DNA of 64,000 nucleotides, taken from NCBI RefSeq assembly GCF_963675165.1, contig NC_087392.1, positions 5,711,442 to 5,775,441 on the forward strand. Reading direction: 5' to 3'. Position numbers and translations under genes: made by a program. This stretch comes from Halichondria panicea (Eukaryota; Porifera; Demospongiae; Suberitida; Halichondriidae). Within the stretch, counting starts at the first letter, position 1. Every line of letters starts with the position of its first letter. Shown here piece after piece: positions 34,085-46,019 of the stretch. A model generated the notes under the pieces. The model did no database searches, was not told where the DNA came from, and worked only from the letters and a program-made list of their open reading frames with translations.

Positions 34085-34595
34085 GTGTGTGTAGGGGCAG
34101 CCATCGTGCTCCTCTGGTAGTTACTAGTGTGTGTGTAGGGGCAGCCATCGTGCTCCTCTGGTAGTTACTAGTGTGTGTGTGTAGGGGCAGCCATCGTGCT
34201 CCTCTGGTAGTTACTAGTGTGTGTGTAGGGGCAGCCATCGTGCTCCTCTGGTAGTTACTAGTGTGTGTGTAGGGGCAGCCATCGTGCTCCTCTGGTAGTT
34301 ACTAGTGTGTGTGTAGGGGCAGCCATCGTGCTCCTCTGGTAGTTACTAGTGTGTGTGTGTAGGGGCAGCCATCGTGCTCCTCTGGTAGTTACTAGTGTGT
34401 GTGTGTAGGGGCAGCCATCGTGCTCCTCTGGTAGTTACTAGTGTGTGTGTGTAGGGGCAGCCATCGTGCTCCTCTGGTAGTTACTAGTGTGTGTGTGTAG
34501 GGGCAGCCATCGTGCTCCTCTGGTAGTTACTAGTGTGTGTGTAGGGGCAGCCATCGTGCTCCTCTGGTAGTTACTAGTGTGTGTGTAGGGGCATA
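34085..34595. repeat. 44-bp minisatellite with variable (GT)n
   Basis: About 12 copies of a unit with GCAGCCATCGTGCTCCTCTG; unit length varies by 2 nt through the internal GT run. Confidence 0.92.
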
Positions 34596-35154
34596 ACTGC
34601 TGCCCAGTGAACACTGTGATGGTTATAGTTTAGCTGAGTTGACAGATATTTTGTTTTGCTCTAGCTCTGAGAAAATGTCATTCATGTGCAAATGTATTCT
34701 CATTATATGATTATTCAATGTGAACAACACTCTCAATGTACCAACTTCTGAACCTGACTAACTACATTCAGTGTACTGTGTGTGGACTTATGACTGTGTT
34801 TATGGTCGTGTTTATGGCTGGAGTATATTATTCAGATCTCAGTTCATTGTTTGTCCCACACAGCTGGACTTGCATTTCTGTAGATTGCAGTTATGATGCT
34901 AAATAAGGAGAATAGTGACTCTTATCTTTGAAGGTGGTTTTAATATCTGCTCACATTCTACACAATCTATTCCCCCTAGCCTAGCAACTACTCTGTCCAG
35001 TGTCCACCACATCATCTGATTCTGGTTGCCATTAAGGTATTGTGTGTGGTATGTGGGTATTAGGGTATTAGGGTATGGTATTGTGTGTGGGTATTAGGGT
35101 AGGGTTAGGTATGTGTATTGTGTGTGGGTGGCTGTGATTACCACTAACTGAGTG

Positions 35155-35745
35155 TTTGAGCCCTCAGTTGATAGTAGATACTGTGTGTCCCCCCTCTCTA
35201 CAGCTGATAGTAGATACTGTATGTCCCCCCTCTCTACAGCTGATAGTAGATACTGTGTGTGTGTGTCCCCCCTCTCTACAGCTGATAGTATATTGTAGAT
35301 ACTGTGTGTCCCCCCTCTCTACAGCTGATAGTAGATACTGTGTGTCCCCCCTCTCTACAGCTGATAGTACATTGTAGATACTGTGTGTCCCCCCTCTCTA
35401 CAGCTGATAGTAGATACTGTGTGTCCCCTCTCTCTGCTGATAGTAGATACTATGTGTCCTCCCTCTCTACAGCTGATATTAGATACTGTGTGTGTCCCCC
35501 CTCTCTACAGCTGATAGTAGATACTGTGTGGCCCCCCTCTCTACAGCTGATAGTAGATACTGTGTGTCCCCCCTCTCTGCTGATAGTAGATACTGTGTGT
35601 GTCCCCCCTCTCTACAGCTGATAGTAGATACTGTGTGTCCCCCCTCTCTACAGCTGATAGTAGATACTGTGTGTCCCCCCTCTCTGCTGATAGTAGATAC
35701 TGTGGGTGTCCCCCCTCTCTGCTGATAGTAGATACTGTGGGTGCC
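35155..35745 (+). repeat. Acceptor-like minisatellite upstream of FE65-like exon 1
   Basis: Roughly 14 units with CCCCCCTCTCTACAG, then CTGATAGTAGATACTGTGTG. Each is a polypyrimidine tract plus AG, matching the real acceptor CCTCTCTCTACAG just before the exon that carries the start codon at 35809. Confidence 0.85.
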
Positions 35746-35808
35746 CTACCTGCATGTGCTCTCACTCCCCCCTCTCTCTACAGAAGAGCTCTCTTGACTC
35801 AACGGAAT

Positions 35809-38457
35809 ATGACGGATGTTTCCACACTGACCAACATCACACCGTCCCTCAGTGACATATATGGTGACACTCCTGATGATGATGATGTTGCCTCAGAGTA
35901 AGTACAGGTGTTTATATCACTCTATATTAAACACAGCTGGCTTAGTTCAACAATTGCCCTCATGTTTTGAAGCTAGTCATTCTTGTTCAGTCTGTCCTAC
36001 CATACATGTAGCGTGTGTTTGCCATTTGTCTGATTGTGTGAGGTATGCTTTATCAATTATTGTCAACAGCCAAAGCATTCAATTGTATTGTAATTGAATT
36101 GTAAATATAGCCTTAAGGTATGAGCTGGAGTAATCACTGTGTCCATGTACAGCTGGTGTAAGCAGGGGGATGACAGTCAATATGGCCTTTCATGTATTCA
36201 TCAATGCTCTGTGCTGACGATGCTTATAGAGTACAATGTACAATACCTGACAGGGGCATTCAGGCTTGTCTATTGTGGTCACCCTACAGCCAGGTTAATA
36301 GGCCCGTGTGTTTGGACCTGTGTTAGCAGGCCACCCTCCAGCCACTGTTAGTCTGCCCAATGGCTGCCATTATAGTTAGTGTATCACTACTTGACCCTCC
36401 CCTGCAGTGAGGCCCTGGCTGCTAGTCCTAAGAGTAGTCCAGTCACTCGGACAAGACAAAAGGTGTTGCCTCCACACTGGGAGAAGGTGCGCAGTGAGCA
36501 GCACCATCGCTGCTATTACTGGCACAGGGAGACTGGGAAGACCACCTGGAAGTTCCCCGAGGAGGAAGGTGTGTATGTGTGTGTGTGGGTGGGTGTGTGT
36601 GGTTTGGGGTGTGTGTGTGTGTGTATGTATGTGTGGGTGTGTGTGTGTGTGTGGTGGGTCCCCCACCACTACCTGACTCTGTGTGGGTGTGTGTGTGTGT
36701 GTGGATACACTACCTGACTCTGTGTGTGTGTGTGTGTGTGTGGATACACTACCTGACTCTGTGTGTGTGTGTGTGTGTGTGTGGATACACTACCTGACTC
36801 TGTGTGTGTGTGTGTGTGTGTGGATACACTACCTGACTCTGTGTGTGTGTGTGTGTGTGTGGATACACTACCTGACTCTGTGTGTGGGGGTACCTTGTGA
36901 TTACAGTGGTTGGGTCATCTTACTGTGAGCTAGAGGAGGCATGCATTGTGGTTTATAATGATCTCATGTTCCAGCAGCTAAGTGACTCTATTGTATGGCC
37001 TATCAATTACTAGTATTTCAAGACATTGTACGAAGTCTGTCTACAAATTGTAATTTTGAGAGGGCAGCCTTATCCGTACATTATACAGCTTATAATTATT
37101 GCATTTGTATGACCCTCCCACACACCCCACACACCCCACACACACACATCCACACAGCTAAGGAGCACTCTAAGGTTGTCCGGTCACATGACTACATCAA
37201 TGTCAAGCGCACTCCACCCATCAAAGGACCGAGGAGACTCGTCATTAGCGACTCTACTCACTCGACCAATCATGATACAACTGAAAAGAACCAAAAAAAT
37301 GAAACTTTCACCAGCACCCCACCCCCTCAAAGGAGCACCACGTCCCCTCCAATGACCACCCTGCCCCCTCATATGACCACCACGCCCACTCAAAGGAGTA
37401 CCCCGCCCCCTCAAAGACCTCGGAGCAGCTACGTGAATGTTGAACTAGTATCCAGTGCCAACCAACTGCCTCCGGAGCCAATGACTCCTCTCTCCCCTGT
37501 TCCCATGGATACCAGACTCTCGTTAACCCAGTCTGACGAGGGAGTCTCCCCCATGAGCCCCACCCTCCTACACAGTGAGGGGATCTCCCCCCTGAGCCCC
37601 ACTCCCATACACAGTGAGGGGATCTCCCCCCTGAGCCCCACTCCCATACACAATGAGGGGATCTCCCCCCTGAGCCCCACTCCCATACACAATGAGGGGA
37701 TCTCCCCCCTGAGCCCCAGCCCCCCAATTCCACCTAGACACTATTCAGAATCAGAGTTCAGCTCCGATGGAAGTGCCACGCCTACTAAAAGATCCCACCA
37801 ATCGAATTCCAGCACTGAAGATTGTACATCTCCGCAGTCAACAAGAGCTCCTGTGAAGCACACGTTCACTACTCAAGGTCACGAGTATGCTGTCATCCAC
37901 CGAGGAGGGGTCAAAGGTGAAGACGAGAACACACCCATTATGAGAATACTCAGTCCACCCCCTCCAGTTCCAATGAAACCTCGCCAACGATTAGCCCAAG
38001 ACGCCCACGAAGCTGGCTACACTGAGATAGCGGAGAAGAGCTTACAAAACAGAGTTTATGCAGAGCTAGAAATGCCGTCCAGTCATTCGGACGACTCTAA
38101 TCAGAACCCTAAATCACCGATTGCGTATGCTGTGGTTGACCTTGGTAAAGAGACTGCACCCTCCGCTGAAAGGAGGCGCCAAACGACGACAAGGAAGGAA
38201 TTGATACCTCTGAAGCCCCGCCCATATGAGACGCCCACTCTTAGTATGGAGAACCTGGCTGACCCCGGCTATGAGACTGTGAGGGACAAGCTACCAGGAG
38301 GTGAGTACACACTGTGTGTGTGTGTGTGTGTGGGGGGGGGGGGTGTGTGTGTGTGAGGGTGTGTGTGTGTGTATGTGTGAGGGTGTGTGTGTGTGTATGT
38401 GTGAGGGTGTGTGTGTGTGTGTGTGTGTGTGTGAGGGTGTGTGTGTGTGTACAATGT

Positions 38458-38488
<31 letters not shown>

Positions 38489-40890
38489 TGTAGTTGAACA
38501 TCTTTCAACAGCCATAACTTGAGTACCATTGATCCAATGTCAAAAATTATATGATTTTCTGAAAGCTTAGAAAGAGACCTTTCAAATTATGTGTTTCAAT
38601 TTAAAATTTCGTCGGGGTCATAATTTGTCATTTTTCGGCCTTGGACCAGCTATATATAATCCATGGTATCGCCAAATTGGCAAATAACAATTTTTATGAC
38701 ACCATTTGAAAGGTCTCTTTGTAAGCTTTCATAAAATCAGAAAATTGTTGAGATTGGATTAACGGGATTCAAGTTAATGGCAGCTGATAGAGTCCCCAAA
38801 CCAATGATTATAAATGACTAGTACATTCGTACATACATAGTATTGTCTCTCTAGAGCAGTCAATTTGTTCTGCTACAAATTTTGTGCATAGAAATACGTG
38901 CATTTTGAGGATGTGTATCCCTCCCCCAGATGACGGCTATATGGAGGTGGACAGGAACACTCTACTCTCCTATCAGAGGACCTACAGTGTAGGACAGACC
39001 AAGACCAGAAGAGTTTCCTCTAAAGAGCTCTATACTCTACCTCCTGGCAAGGACACAGGGGAAAGTCCCTTATCGAGAAAGGGCAGTCCATCTACAGGAG
39101 AGGAAAGCCCCTCACAAGACTCTGTGTTTGACTCACCGTACGACCTTCCCTCAAACAGCAAGAAACTGAGCGTCACATTACCACGAACCAGTGCTCCTCC
39201 TTCCCCTGGCTACTCTCGTTTGGAGGACCTCTCCAAAGAGGCCATTCTGTTACGCTCTGGTGTGACTCTGAGGCGCTATCAGCAGCTTGACTCTGTGTCC
39301 AGTCTGCGCTCCCAGGGAGGGCCAGGAAGCGAGGAGTCATCAGGGTCAGATCATGATGATGCACTGGAGCCTGTACACAGGTACAGTAGCTATGGTAGTG
39401 CTACTAGCTGGAGCCTGTGCACAGGCACTGTAGCTATGGTAGTGCTACTAGCTGGAGCCTGTGCACAGGTACTGTAGCTATGGTAGTGCTACTAGCTGGA
39501 GCCTGTCCACAGGCACTGTAGCTATGGTAGTGCTACTAGCTGGAGCCTGTGCACAGGTACTGTAGCTATGGTAGTGCTACTAGCTGGAGCCTGTGCACAG
39601 GTACTGTAGCTATGGTAGTGCTACTAGCTGGAGCCTGTCCACAGGTACTGTAGCTATGGTAGTGCTACTAGCTGGAGCCTGTGCACAGGCACTGTAGCTA
39701 TGGTAGTGCTACTAGCTGGAGCCTGTGCACAGGTACTGTAGCTATGGTAGTGCTACTAGCTGGAGCCTGTGCACAGGTACTGTAGCTATGGTAGTGCTAC
39801 TAGCTGGAGCCTGTCCACAGGCACTGTAGCTATGGTAGTGCTACTAGCTGGAGCCTGTGCACAGGCACTGTAGCTATGGTAGTGCTACTAGCTGGAGCCT
39901 GTACACTTTTTTCCTTGCTTGAAACTCTATCTGCCCTTAAAGCTCTTGATTAACATATTTATTTCATGTCCCACACTTAGTAATAATATATTGTATCCCC
40001 CACAGAGCCATTAAGTCACTGGAGACCTCCCTGGGAGTATCGGCAGATGGATCCCCCCTGCAGTTAGTGAGGACCCCCCCTGGTCCCCCCTCATGGACCA
40101 AGGTACAGCGACGCCCACACGCTTACGAACCCGTCAATGATTCCCTTGACGTCACGGCTGAGCCGGCCAATCAGATTGCACGAAAGCAACACCTGACCTC
40201 ATCAAGTATTGAAATGGATTGGGACGAAACAGAATTGAGCGCTCCCAAAAGTGGCCTCACTCGAGTGCAGGAATTGTCTCAGCAAAGATCCTCATCGCAA
40301 CCCAACCTCCTCAGAGATAGTGATGTAGTATTTCCCCACTTGGAGAAACCGCCTCGTGTTTCGGAAGAAGCCTTCAAAATGCGTCAAAATCGGCTTTTGA
40401 ATCACAAATACGAAGATATGGAAAAAGGGGAGGAGTCTGGTGATGTTACACACAGTGCAGAGTCCGTGGGGGATGTGACTACACTGAACTCTGCCGGGGT
40501 AAAAGAGAGCTGGACGGAGGGGGGTGGTCTCGAGGGGGAGCTGCCGAGGGGTTGGCAGAACATGAAGGATGAGACTGGACGTGTGTATTACTGGCATGTG
40601 CCCTCAGGGAGGACACAGTATAACAGGCCAACAGGCGATGATATCAAGAGACTGGTGAGTGTGTGTGTGGGTGGGGAGGGCCGGTGTGTGTGTGTGTGGG
40701 GAAGGTGTGTGTGTGGGTGGGGGGTTGACTTGTGAGTGAGTGTGTGAGCTATAATACTAGATTTGCAAGAACTATAAACTTATTCAGCTCTAGAGTGTTG
40801 CGTTTGAACATTTGCATATCCATAGCCACATTCTATAGTGTAGTGTGTATCCCATCACCCCTCCCACACACACGCACGCACGCACGCACG

Positions 40891-40932
<42 letters not shown>

Positions 40933-43900
40933 CTATGTGTTGATGACAGCCACACTGGTGGGCGTGGTCAAGCCTCGGCTGATGAGAGGAGGAGACCCTC
41001 TCCTGCCTTTAGGGCACACTTCATAGGATCATGGGTAAATATCAGCTGCCTAATATGATAAAGGCAACGTCTTAATTGTGTAGCTATTAACGTGTCTTAC
41101 AGTTAGACTAGCTCTGGTGTCTACATTTAGCTAACGTGTGTGTGTGTACAGGATGTGGATGAGTCAGAGCTGGTGCAGGGTCAGTGTGTGAAGGTGGTCC
41201 ACTCGTGTATTAGCAACATCAGTGGAGACTCCACTCCCACCAAGGTATGCATAGCTAATGAGGTTACTTGTATATACTCAACACACTTGTAACATTAGCA
41301 CACATAGGCATAAGGAGAATGTCTGAGAGCTAATAGGCACTTCCTTTGATCTCACCAGGGGGGCGACGTAGGTACATGTACCCCCCATATGTGTCTGTCT
41401 CCGATCCTAGTACAGTAGTGATACAGTATTATATGGAATATCATCTGTGCTTGCCTTTAAAGTTGATACCTGTATCACTCTATAATTAAACTAATAGCAC
41501 TTACAATAATGTTGTGTCTGTGTGCGGAGTAGTATTAGCTGTGTCTATGATGAATGGCGATAGCTAGCTGCCACACTGCTGCCACACTGCTGCCACATTG
41601 CTGACACATTGCTGACATGCTTCCCCACTGTACTCTACACGTACGGTAAAGCCCTAACAGTGTCTGATTGTGTTAGCCAGTCATATGATGAAACTACGCA
41701 CACACAGACACAGACACAATATCACATTAACCCTCTGTACACTGTATTACAGGACTCCCAGGTGTTCCTGCAAGTGCACAATGCCTCTCTACGTTGGCTG
41801 GACCCGGAGACCTCCTCTCCCACGCTCACACAACCCATCAACAAGATACGTGTGTGGGGCATTGGACTGGACAATGAGCGTCACTTTGGTTATGTGGCTA
41901 GAGACATTGTTACCAAGAGACACAAGTGTCATGTGTTCCGGTGTGAGCGACCAGCCCGAGCAGTTGCTAGGGCTCTACTGGAGGCTCATCAGAGGGATCG
42001 TCAGGAGAAACGAGCAAGGAAGGCAACAAAAAAAGAGGAAAGTGCAGCAGCAAAAGAGCTGGTTAAAGGTGAGTGCATTGATGGCTGGAGAGGTCAACAA
42101 GTAGCCATAACATGTTTCACCATCATTGTCCTGGAATCCATATACCACCAACCATTGACCAGAGTGTCTGATTCTACACTAACAGATATTGCATTTGTAT
42201 ACAGCAGCTAGCTCTAGTGTACTGTGTGGATTGTACATTGCAGTGCACTTGCAACAGAGAATTGCCAAACAGCAAAACCACAATTTAGATTGTTAGATAT
42301 GAATTAATCAGGGCCAAAACTGAAAAGAAAAAAAGACAGAACCTAAAAGGGAAAGTTGGGTCGTTCTCCGACTACTCACAAAAGTTAGGGAAATTACTTA
42401 TTGATTTGTAAAGAAATGAAGAAAAGTCCCCCAAGAGGGAATCGAACCCATGCCTTATCTATCATATGATCTACGAAGCCACCACCCTAACCACTAAGCC
42501 ACTCCCAGAGATCTTTATAAGCCTATACAGATACAGGTTTAGGGTTTTAGGCTATTTTATTTTATTATCTACATGTAATAAAATATTATTGTGATTTTGC
42601 TGTTAGGCAATTCTCTGTTGCAAGTGCACTGCAATCCACTGCACATCACCAATATATATCCTCCCCTTCATTATACAGAGCCCTCATCACCAATATATAT
42701 CCTCCCCTTCATTATACAGAGCCCTCAGCACCAATATATATCCTCCCCTTCATTATACAGAGCCCTCAGCACCAATATATATCCTCCCCTTCATTATACA
42801 GAGCCCTCAGCACCAATATATATCCTCCCCTTCATTATACAGAGCCCTCAGCACCAATATATATCCTCCCCTTCATTATACAGAGCCCTCACCACCAATA
42901 TATATCCTCCCCTTCATTATACAGAGCCCTCAGTGAGCGCTAGTCAGAGCCAGCACACTAAGAGGGACAACTCTCAGAGTCCAGAGAAACAAGACGAATA
43001 CAAACGAATCACATGCACGTACATGGGATCATGTGATGTGTTCCAGGGGAAAGAGATTGGAGCTGTGAATGAAGGCGTGAGTAGACTGTGTATGGAGAAT
43101 CACCGTGGTTACCTGGACGTGCACGTGGATGTGGCCACCTCTCATGTCAGGATAACAGCTGTCAAAGTGAGCCGGGTTTATGGTGTATAATATCCAACCC
43201 CTAGAATATCAGATAAATAAGAGCTAGTCATATCAAGTGTTGTTGGAGGAGCAGACAAGCATCTCTTTTTAATTGCTCCAACTTTTGAAGTCTATCCATG
43301 CAATAGAATGCCTCTGCAGTGCTTAATTCCCTTTGACTATTTTATAAGAATACTCATCATGCAGTTGATTGATTGTATACTCCCTAACAGAATGACACTG
43401 TGATCGCTGAGCACAGAGTTCGCTTCCTCGTTTTTCTCGGTATTGCCAATGACGACCGTTACTGTGGTTACATACTGGACAATGGCACGCATGGAAACAT
43501 GAAGCAACTCAAGTTCCATGGCTTCCGTAAAGAGCCCAATACTGACAGGTTATGTCTGGCTCTACATGGAGCATGTCAGGCACGCTATCAGAGAGTGCTG
43601 CAAGCCAACCCTGGGGCAAGAGTGGAGGGGGTCTCCCCACCCACAGAGGTGAGCAGGGGGCAGGGTAGAGGGGGTCTCCCCGCCTGTGACATGTTAGATC
43701 AGCGAATGGTTGCTTGTAGGACCATACATACTATCTTATCTTTAGAGAGTTGTGGACACTGCATGTGCTGCATGAGCTAATACGTCAACTGTATAGTGCT
43801 CCACACACACACACACACACTCCACCCTCACCCCACCCACCCCCACACACACTCCACCCTCACCCCTACCCCCCACATACGCCCTGATCAGAAACCATCT

Positions 43901-44564
43901 CCACCATTAAAAGCCAAGTCCACTCCAAACCTCCTTGAACGTCTGGGCAGTTTGCGAAAACCAAAAAAATCGCTCGTGGAAGATGAATCGAGCTTTGTTG
44001 TGCAATACCTTGGTTGCCAAGGCGTCACTAAGACGGAGGGGTTGGATGCTGTCAGAGTACCGCTACAGCAAATGGCACAGCCTAAAACGCCCACTCTCTC
44101 CAGCACTCCATTTCTCGTGGACTTTGATGTGACCCCTGGAGGAATATTCATCACTGACCCTCAGAAAAAAGTGTTTAATAGAAAGAGTTTCCCAATCAAA
44201 ACCATCACATACATTGTCAGAATCAGGTGAGACTGAGAAATGCTTTTTTGGACATTTTTAATGTGACAATTTTATTTGCAGGGAATACTTTGCATTCATC
44301 TCAAAAGACAGTGGAAAACTGAATTGCCACGTTTTCCTGGAGAATGAGGTAAGGACAAGTCTTGTGGGGTAAAGATCATTAATCAGACAAACCCAATGTG
44401 ATATAGAGCTACAAATTCAATTTGGTAAAGATCAGTAGTTTGATAAACCCAATGTGATGTTCATGTGGTAAAGATGGTCACCTATGCAGGTTGATGCTGG
44501 CACAGTAGTCAACACTGTTGAGAAGATACTATCTCCTGACAATCCAAGGTCCCCCACCAAATGA
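35809..44564 (+). CDS. APBB: FE65-family adaptor with two WW and three PTB domains
   Basis: Cytoplasmic adaptor of the FE65/APBB family, which links APP-type receptor tails to actin and nuclear partners. Exons: 35809-35897, 36408-36568, 37158-38300, 38930-39380, 40006-40654, 40930-41034, 41152-41244, 41753-42068, 42925-43166, 43391-43648, 43892-44226, 44282-44348, 44490-44564; phases close to 1327 residues. WW1 (36465-36560) has HWEKV and TTWKFP. WW2 (40545-40635) matches the family WW ([12 protein letters not shown]) but its second Trp is Tyr. PTB1 has the family signature [23 protein letters not shown]2 follows ([18 protein letters not shown]). PTB3 (43960-44564) resembles a tensin-type PTB ([21 protein letters not shown]). 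Vertebrate members have one WW and two PTBs. The start is the first Met after a typical acceptor; an upstream 5' UTR exon is likely. Confidence 0.88.
36569..36892. repeat. (GT)n-rich compound repeat at a 5' splice site
   Basis: The donor at 36569 runs into GT repeats, then six copies of a unit with GGATACACTACCTGACTCTG plus (GT)n. Confidence 0.88.
37545..37725 (+). repeat. In-frame 39-nt coding repeat in the FE65-like protein
   Basis: Four to five copies of a 13-residue unit, [13 protein letters not shown] and variants, in the disordered linker. Each unit carries two SP sites, possible targets of proline-directed kinases. Confidence 0.92.
38301..38495. repeat. (GT)n and G-run at a 5' splice site
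   Basis: Donor GTGAGT at 38301 followed by GT repeats interrupted by GAGGGT, ending in a run of 16 or more G just before a fold-back MITE. Confidence 0.88.
38497..38800. mobile_element. Fold-back MITE, family 1 (copy 2)
   Basis: Best-preserved copy. The left end, with CATAACTTGAGTACCATTGA, TTTCTGAAAGCTTAGAAAG and AGACCTTTCAAAT, is repeated in inverted order at the right end, giving arms of about 90 nt around a short centre. No protein is encoded. Confidence 0.85.
39365..39905 (+). repeat. 44-bp minisatellite containing the 5' splice site of FE65-like exon 4
   Basis: About 12 copies of a unit with CTGGAGCCTGTGCACAG, then GTACTGTAGC. The real exon ends at 39380 with CTGGAGCCTGTACACAG then GTACAGTAGC, so each unit is an exon-end plus donor copy. 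Confidence 0.93.
42238..42633. mobile_element. TIR element carrying a tRNA-derived SINE-like insert
   Basis: The left end TTGCAGTGCACTTGCAACAG is mirrored at the right end (CTGTTGCAAGTGCACTGCAA), with inverted similarity reaching about 45 bp. The centre holds a tRNA-like stretch. It lies in an FE65-like intron. Confidence 0.8.
42430..42506 (-). repeat. tRNA-like SINE head
   Basis: Minus-strand reading gives a box A-like TGGCTTAGTGGTTAGGG and a perfect box B, GGTTCGATTCC, about 45 nt apart. The acceptor stem does not pair well, so I call a tRNA-derived SINE, not a functional tRNA. Confidence 0.7.
42655..42932 (+). repeat. 41-bp minisatellite containing a 3' splice site (FE65-like exon 9)
   Basis: Seven copies of TATCCTCCCCTTCATTATAC, AG, then AGCCCTCA. 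The last copy is the genuine pyrimidine tract, acceptor and first bases of the exon starting at 42925. Confidence 0.93.
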
Positions 44565-44926
44565 ACACTCACTAACTTTTGTATGTTCGCTGTGTTTGTG
44601 TTTAAACTCATGATCAATGCATACGTAATTGCATACATAATTCGCATTTTCCCTATCACAATAATTATTATCAGGAAATTTAATAGATGAAGAAAATGAA
44701 AGATAATTAGCCACTTAATTATACTGCGCATGTGTAAATGCAAGTATCCTATAAGCCGATTTTTCTTTAATAGAACAAAAAGAAATAACAAAAGGGTGTG
44801 GTTTTATCCCAAGTTTAAAACTGCTAGCATGCATGATCGACCATATTCTTTGACAAAGAGACGTAGCGTACCTGCAGCAGGCCGGACAAGCGACACAAGT
44901 TAAGTTGCAAGCACTATACTAACCGA
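44565..44926. other. Spacer between FE65-like stop and HMMR start
   Basis: 362 nt with no coding frame of note; AT-rich centre. It must hold the FE65-like 3' end and the HMMR promoter. No canonical AATAAA was seen. Confidence 0.5.
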
Positions 44927-45936
44927 ATGTTCTCCAGGGCTAATAGATTCAACAGCAAGGGTGAGCTAGCTATACATAGTACTTGATCATGTGTGTGTGT
45001 GTGTGCAGGCCTGAGACTCCAGCCGGCCCCTGGGGCCTATGATCATGTGTGTGTGTGTGTGTGCAGGGCCTGAGACTCCAGCCCCTGGGGCCTATGATCA
45101 TGTGTGTGTGTGTGTGCAGGCCTGAGACTCCAGCCCCTGGGGCCTATGATCATGTGTGTGTGTGTGTGCAGGGCCTGAGACTCCAGCCCCTGGGGCCTAT
45201 GATCATGTGTGTGTGTGTGTGCAGGGCCTGAGACTCCAGCCCCTGGGGCCTATGATTATATGTGTGTGTGTGTGCAGGGCCTGAGACTCCAGCCCCTGGG
45301 GCCTATGATGTGAAAGTGGGTGGAAGGTCCTCTGGGGCTCTGTCATTTGACAAGTCATCCAGATTCAAGAAGAACTCTTCCAATGGTAAGACATCTATTG
45401 CATTGTAGGTAGCTAGGTACTATTTTACAGGTAATTGTTATTTGACGTGGGTAAAGTAGGTCCCTCTACGTGTGTGTGTACAGACAGGGTTATGAGGGTA
45501 AAGTAGGTCCCTCTACGTGTGTGTGTGTGTACAGACAGGGTTATGAGGATAATGTAGTTCATTGTATCTTTTAGGCCACTCCAAGTGATACTCTGGTTTC
45601 TGGTCCACCGCCCGCATCAGATTTTATTCTTGGATTTCTATCTCATTATTGGATTTCTATCCCATTATTTCTACTACGCATGCGCAGAATGGTCCATGTG
45701 GTACAAAATAGTGTGATAATGATATTCATTTGAAAAATAATGATGTGAAATTGATAATGACATAATGAGAAAAGCCGCCCGCCCGCATGCAATTAGAAAA
45801 ACTTCAAGACCAGAAACCAGAGTGTCACTTGGAGTGGCCTTAACTTAATTATTGTGGGGATTGGAATTGTTGGAGTAGGTTTCAGCCGCTTTATTGACAT
45901 GGTTTCACAGATGGCTTCATCCTGTTAACACCACAC

Positions 45937-45976
<40 letters not shown>

Positions 45977-45988
45977 GCACACACACAC

Positions 45989-46019
<31 letters not shown>

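Larger units (their letters stand above)
31609..35808. other. Repeat-rich intergenic region without a confident gene
   Basis: Between the TBC1D stop and the FE65-like start. It holds 3' UTR sequence, CA/C-rich tracts (32765-32885), a 44-bp repeat (33270-33450), a 44-bp (GT)-containing repeat (34085-34590), TTAGGG-like motifs near 35055-35110 and an acceptor-like repeat (35155-35745). One possible minus-strand exon is listed separately. I see no other supported coding sequence. Confidence 0.6.

Noticed and set aside
35050-35115. Telomere-like TTAGGG sequence
   Set aside because: Only a few irregular GGTATTAGGG units mixed with GTGTGG; looks like local simple repeat and not a telomere relic.
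42430-42506. Functional tRNA gene
   Set aside because: A and B boxes are present, but the acceptor stem pairs poorly and it sits inside a TIR element; a SINE head fits better.
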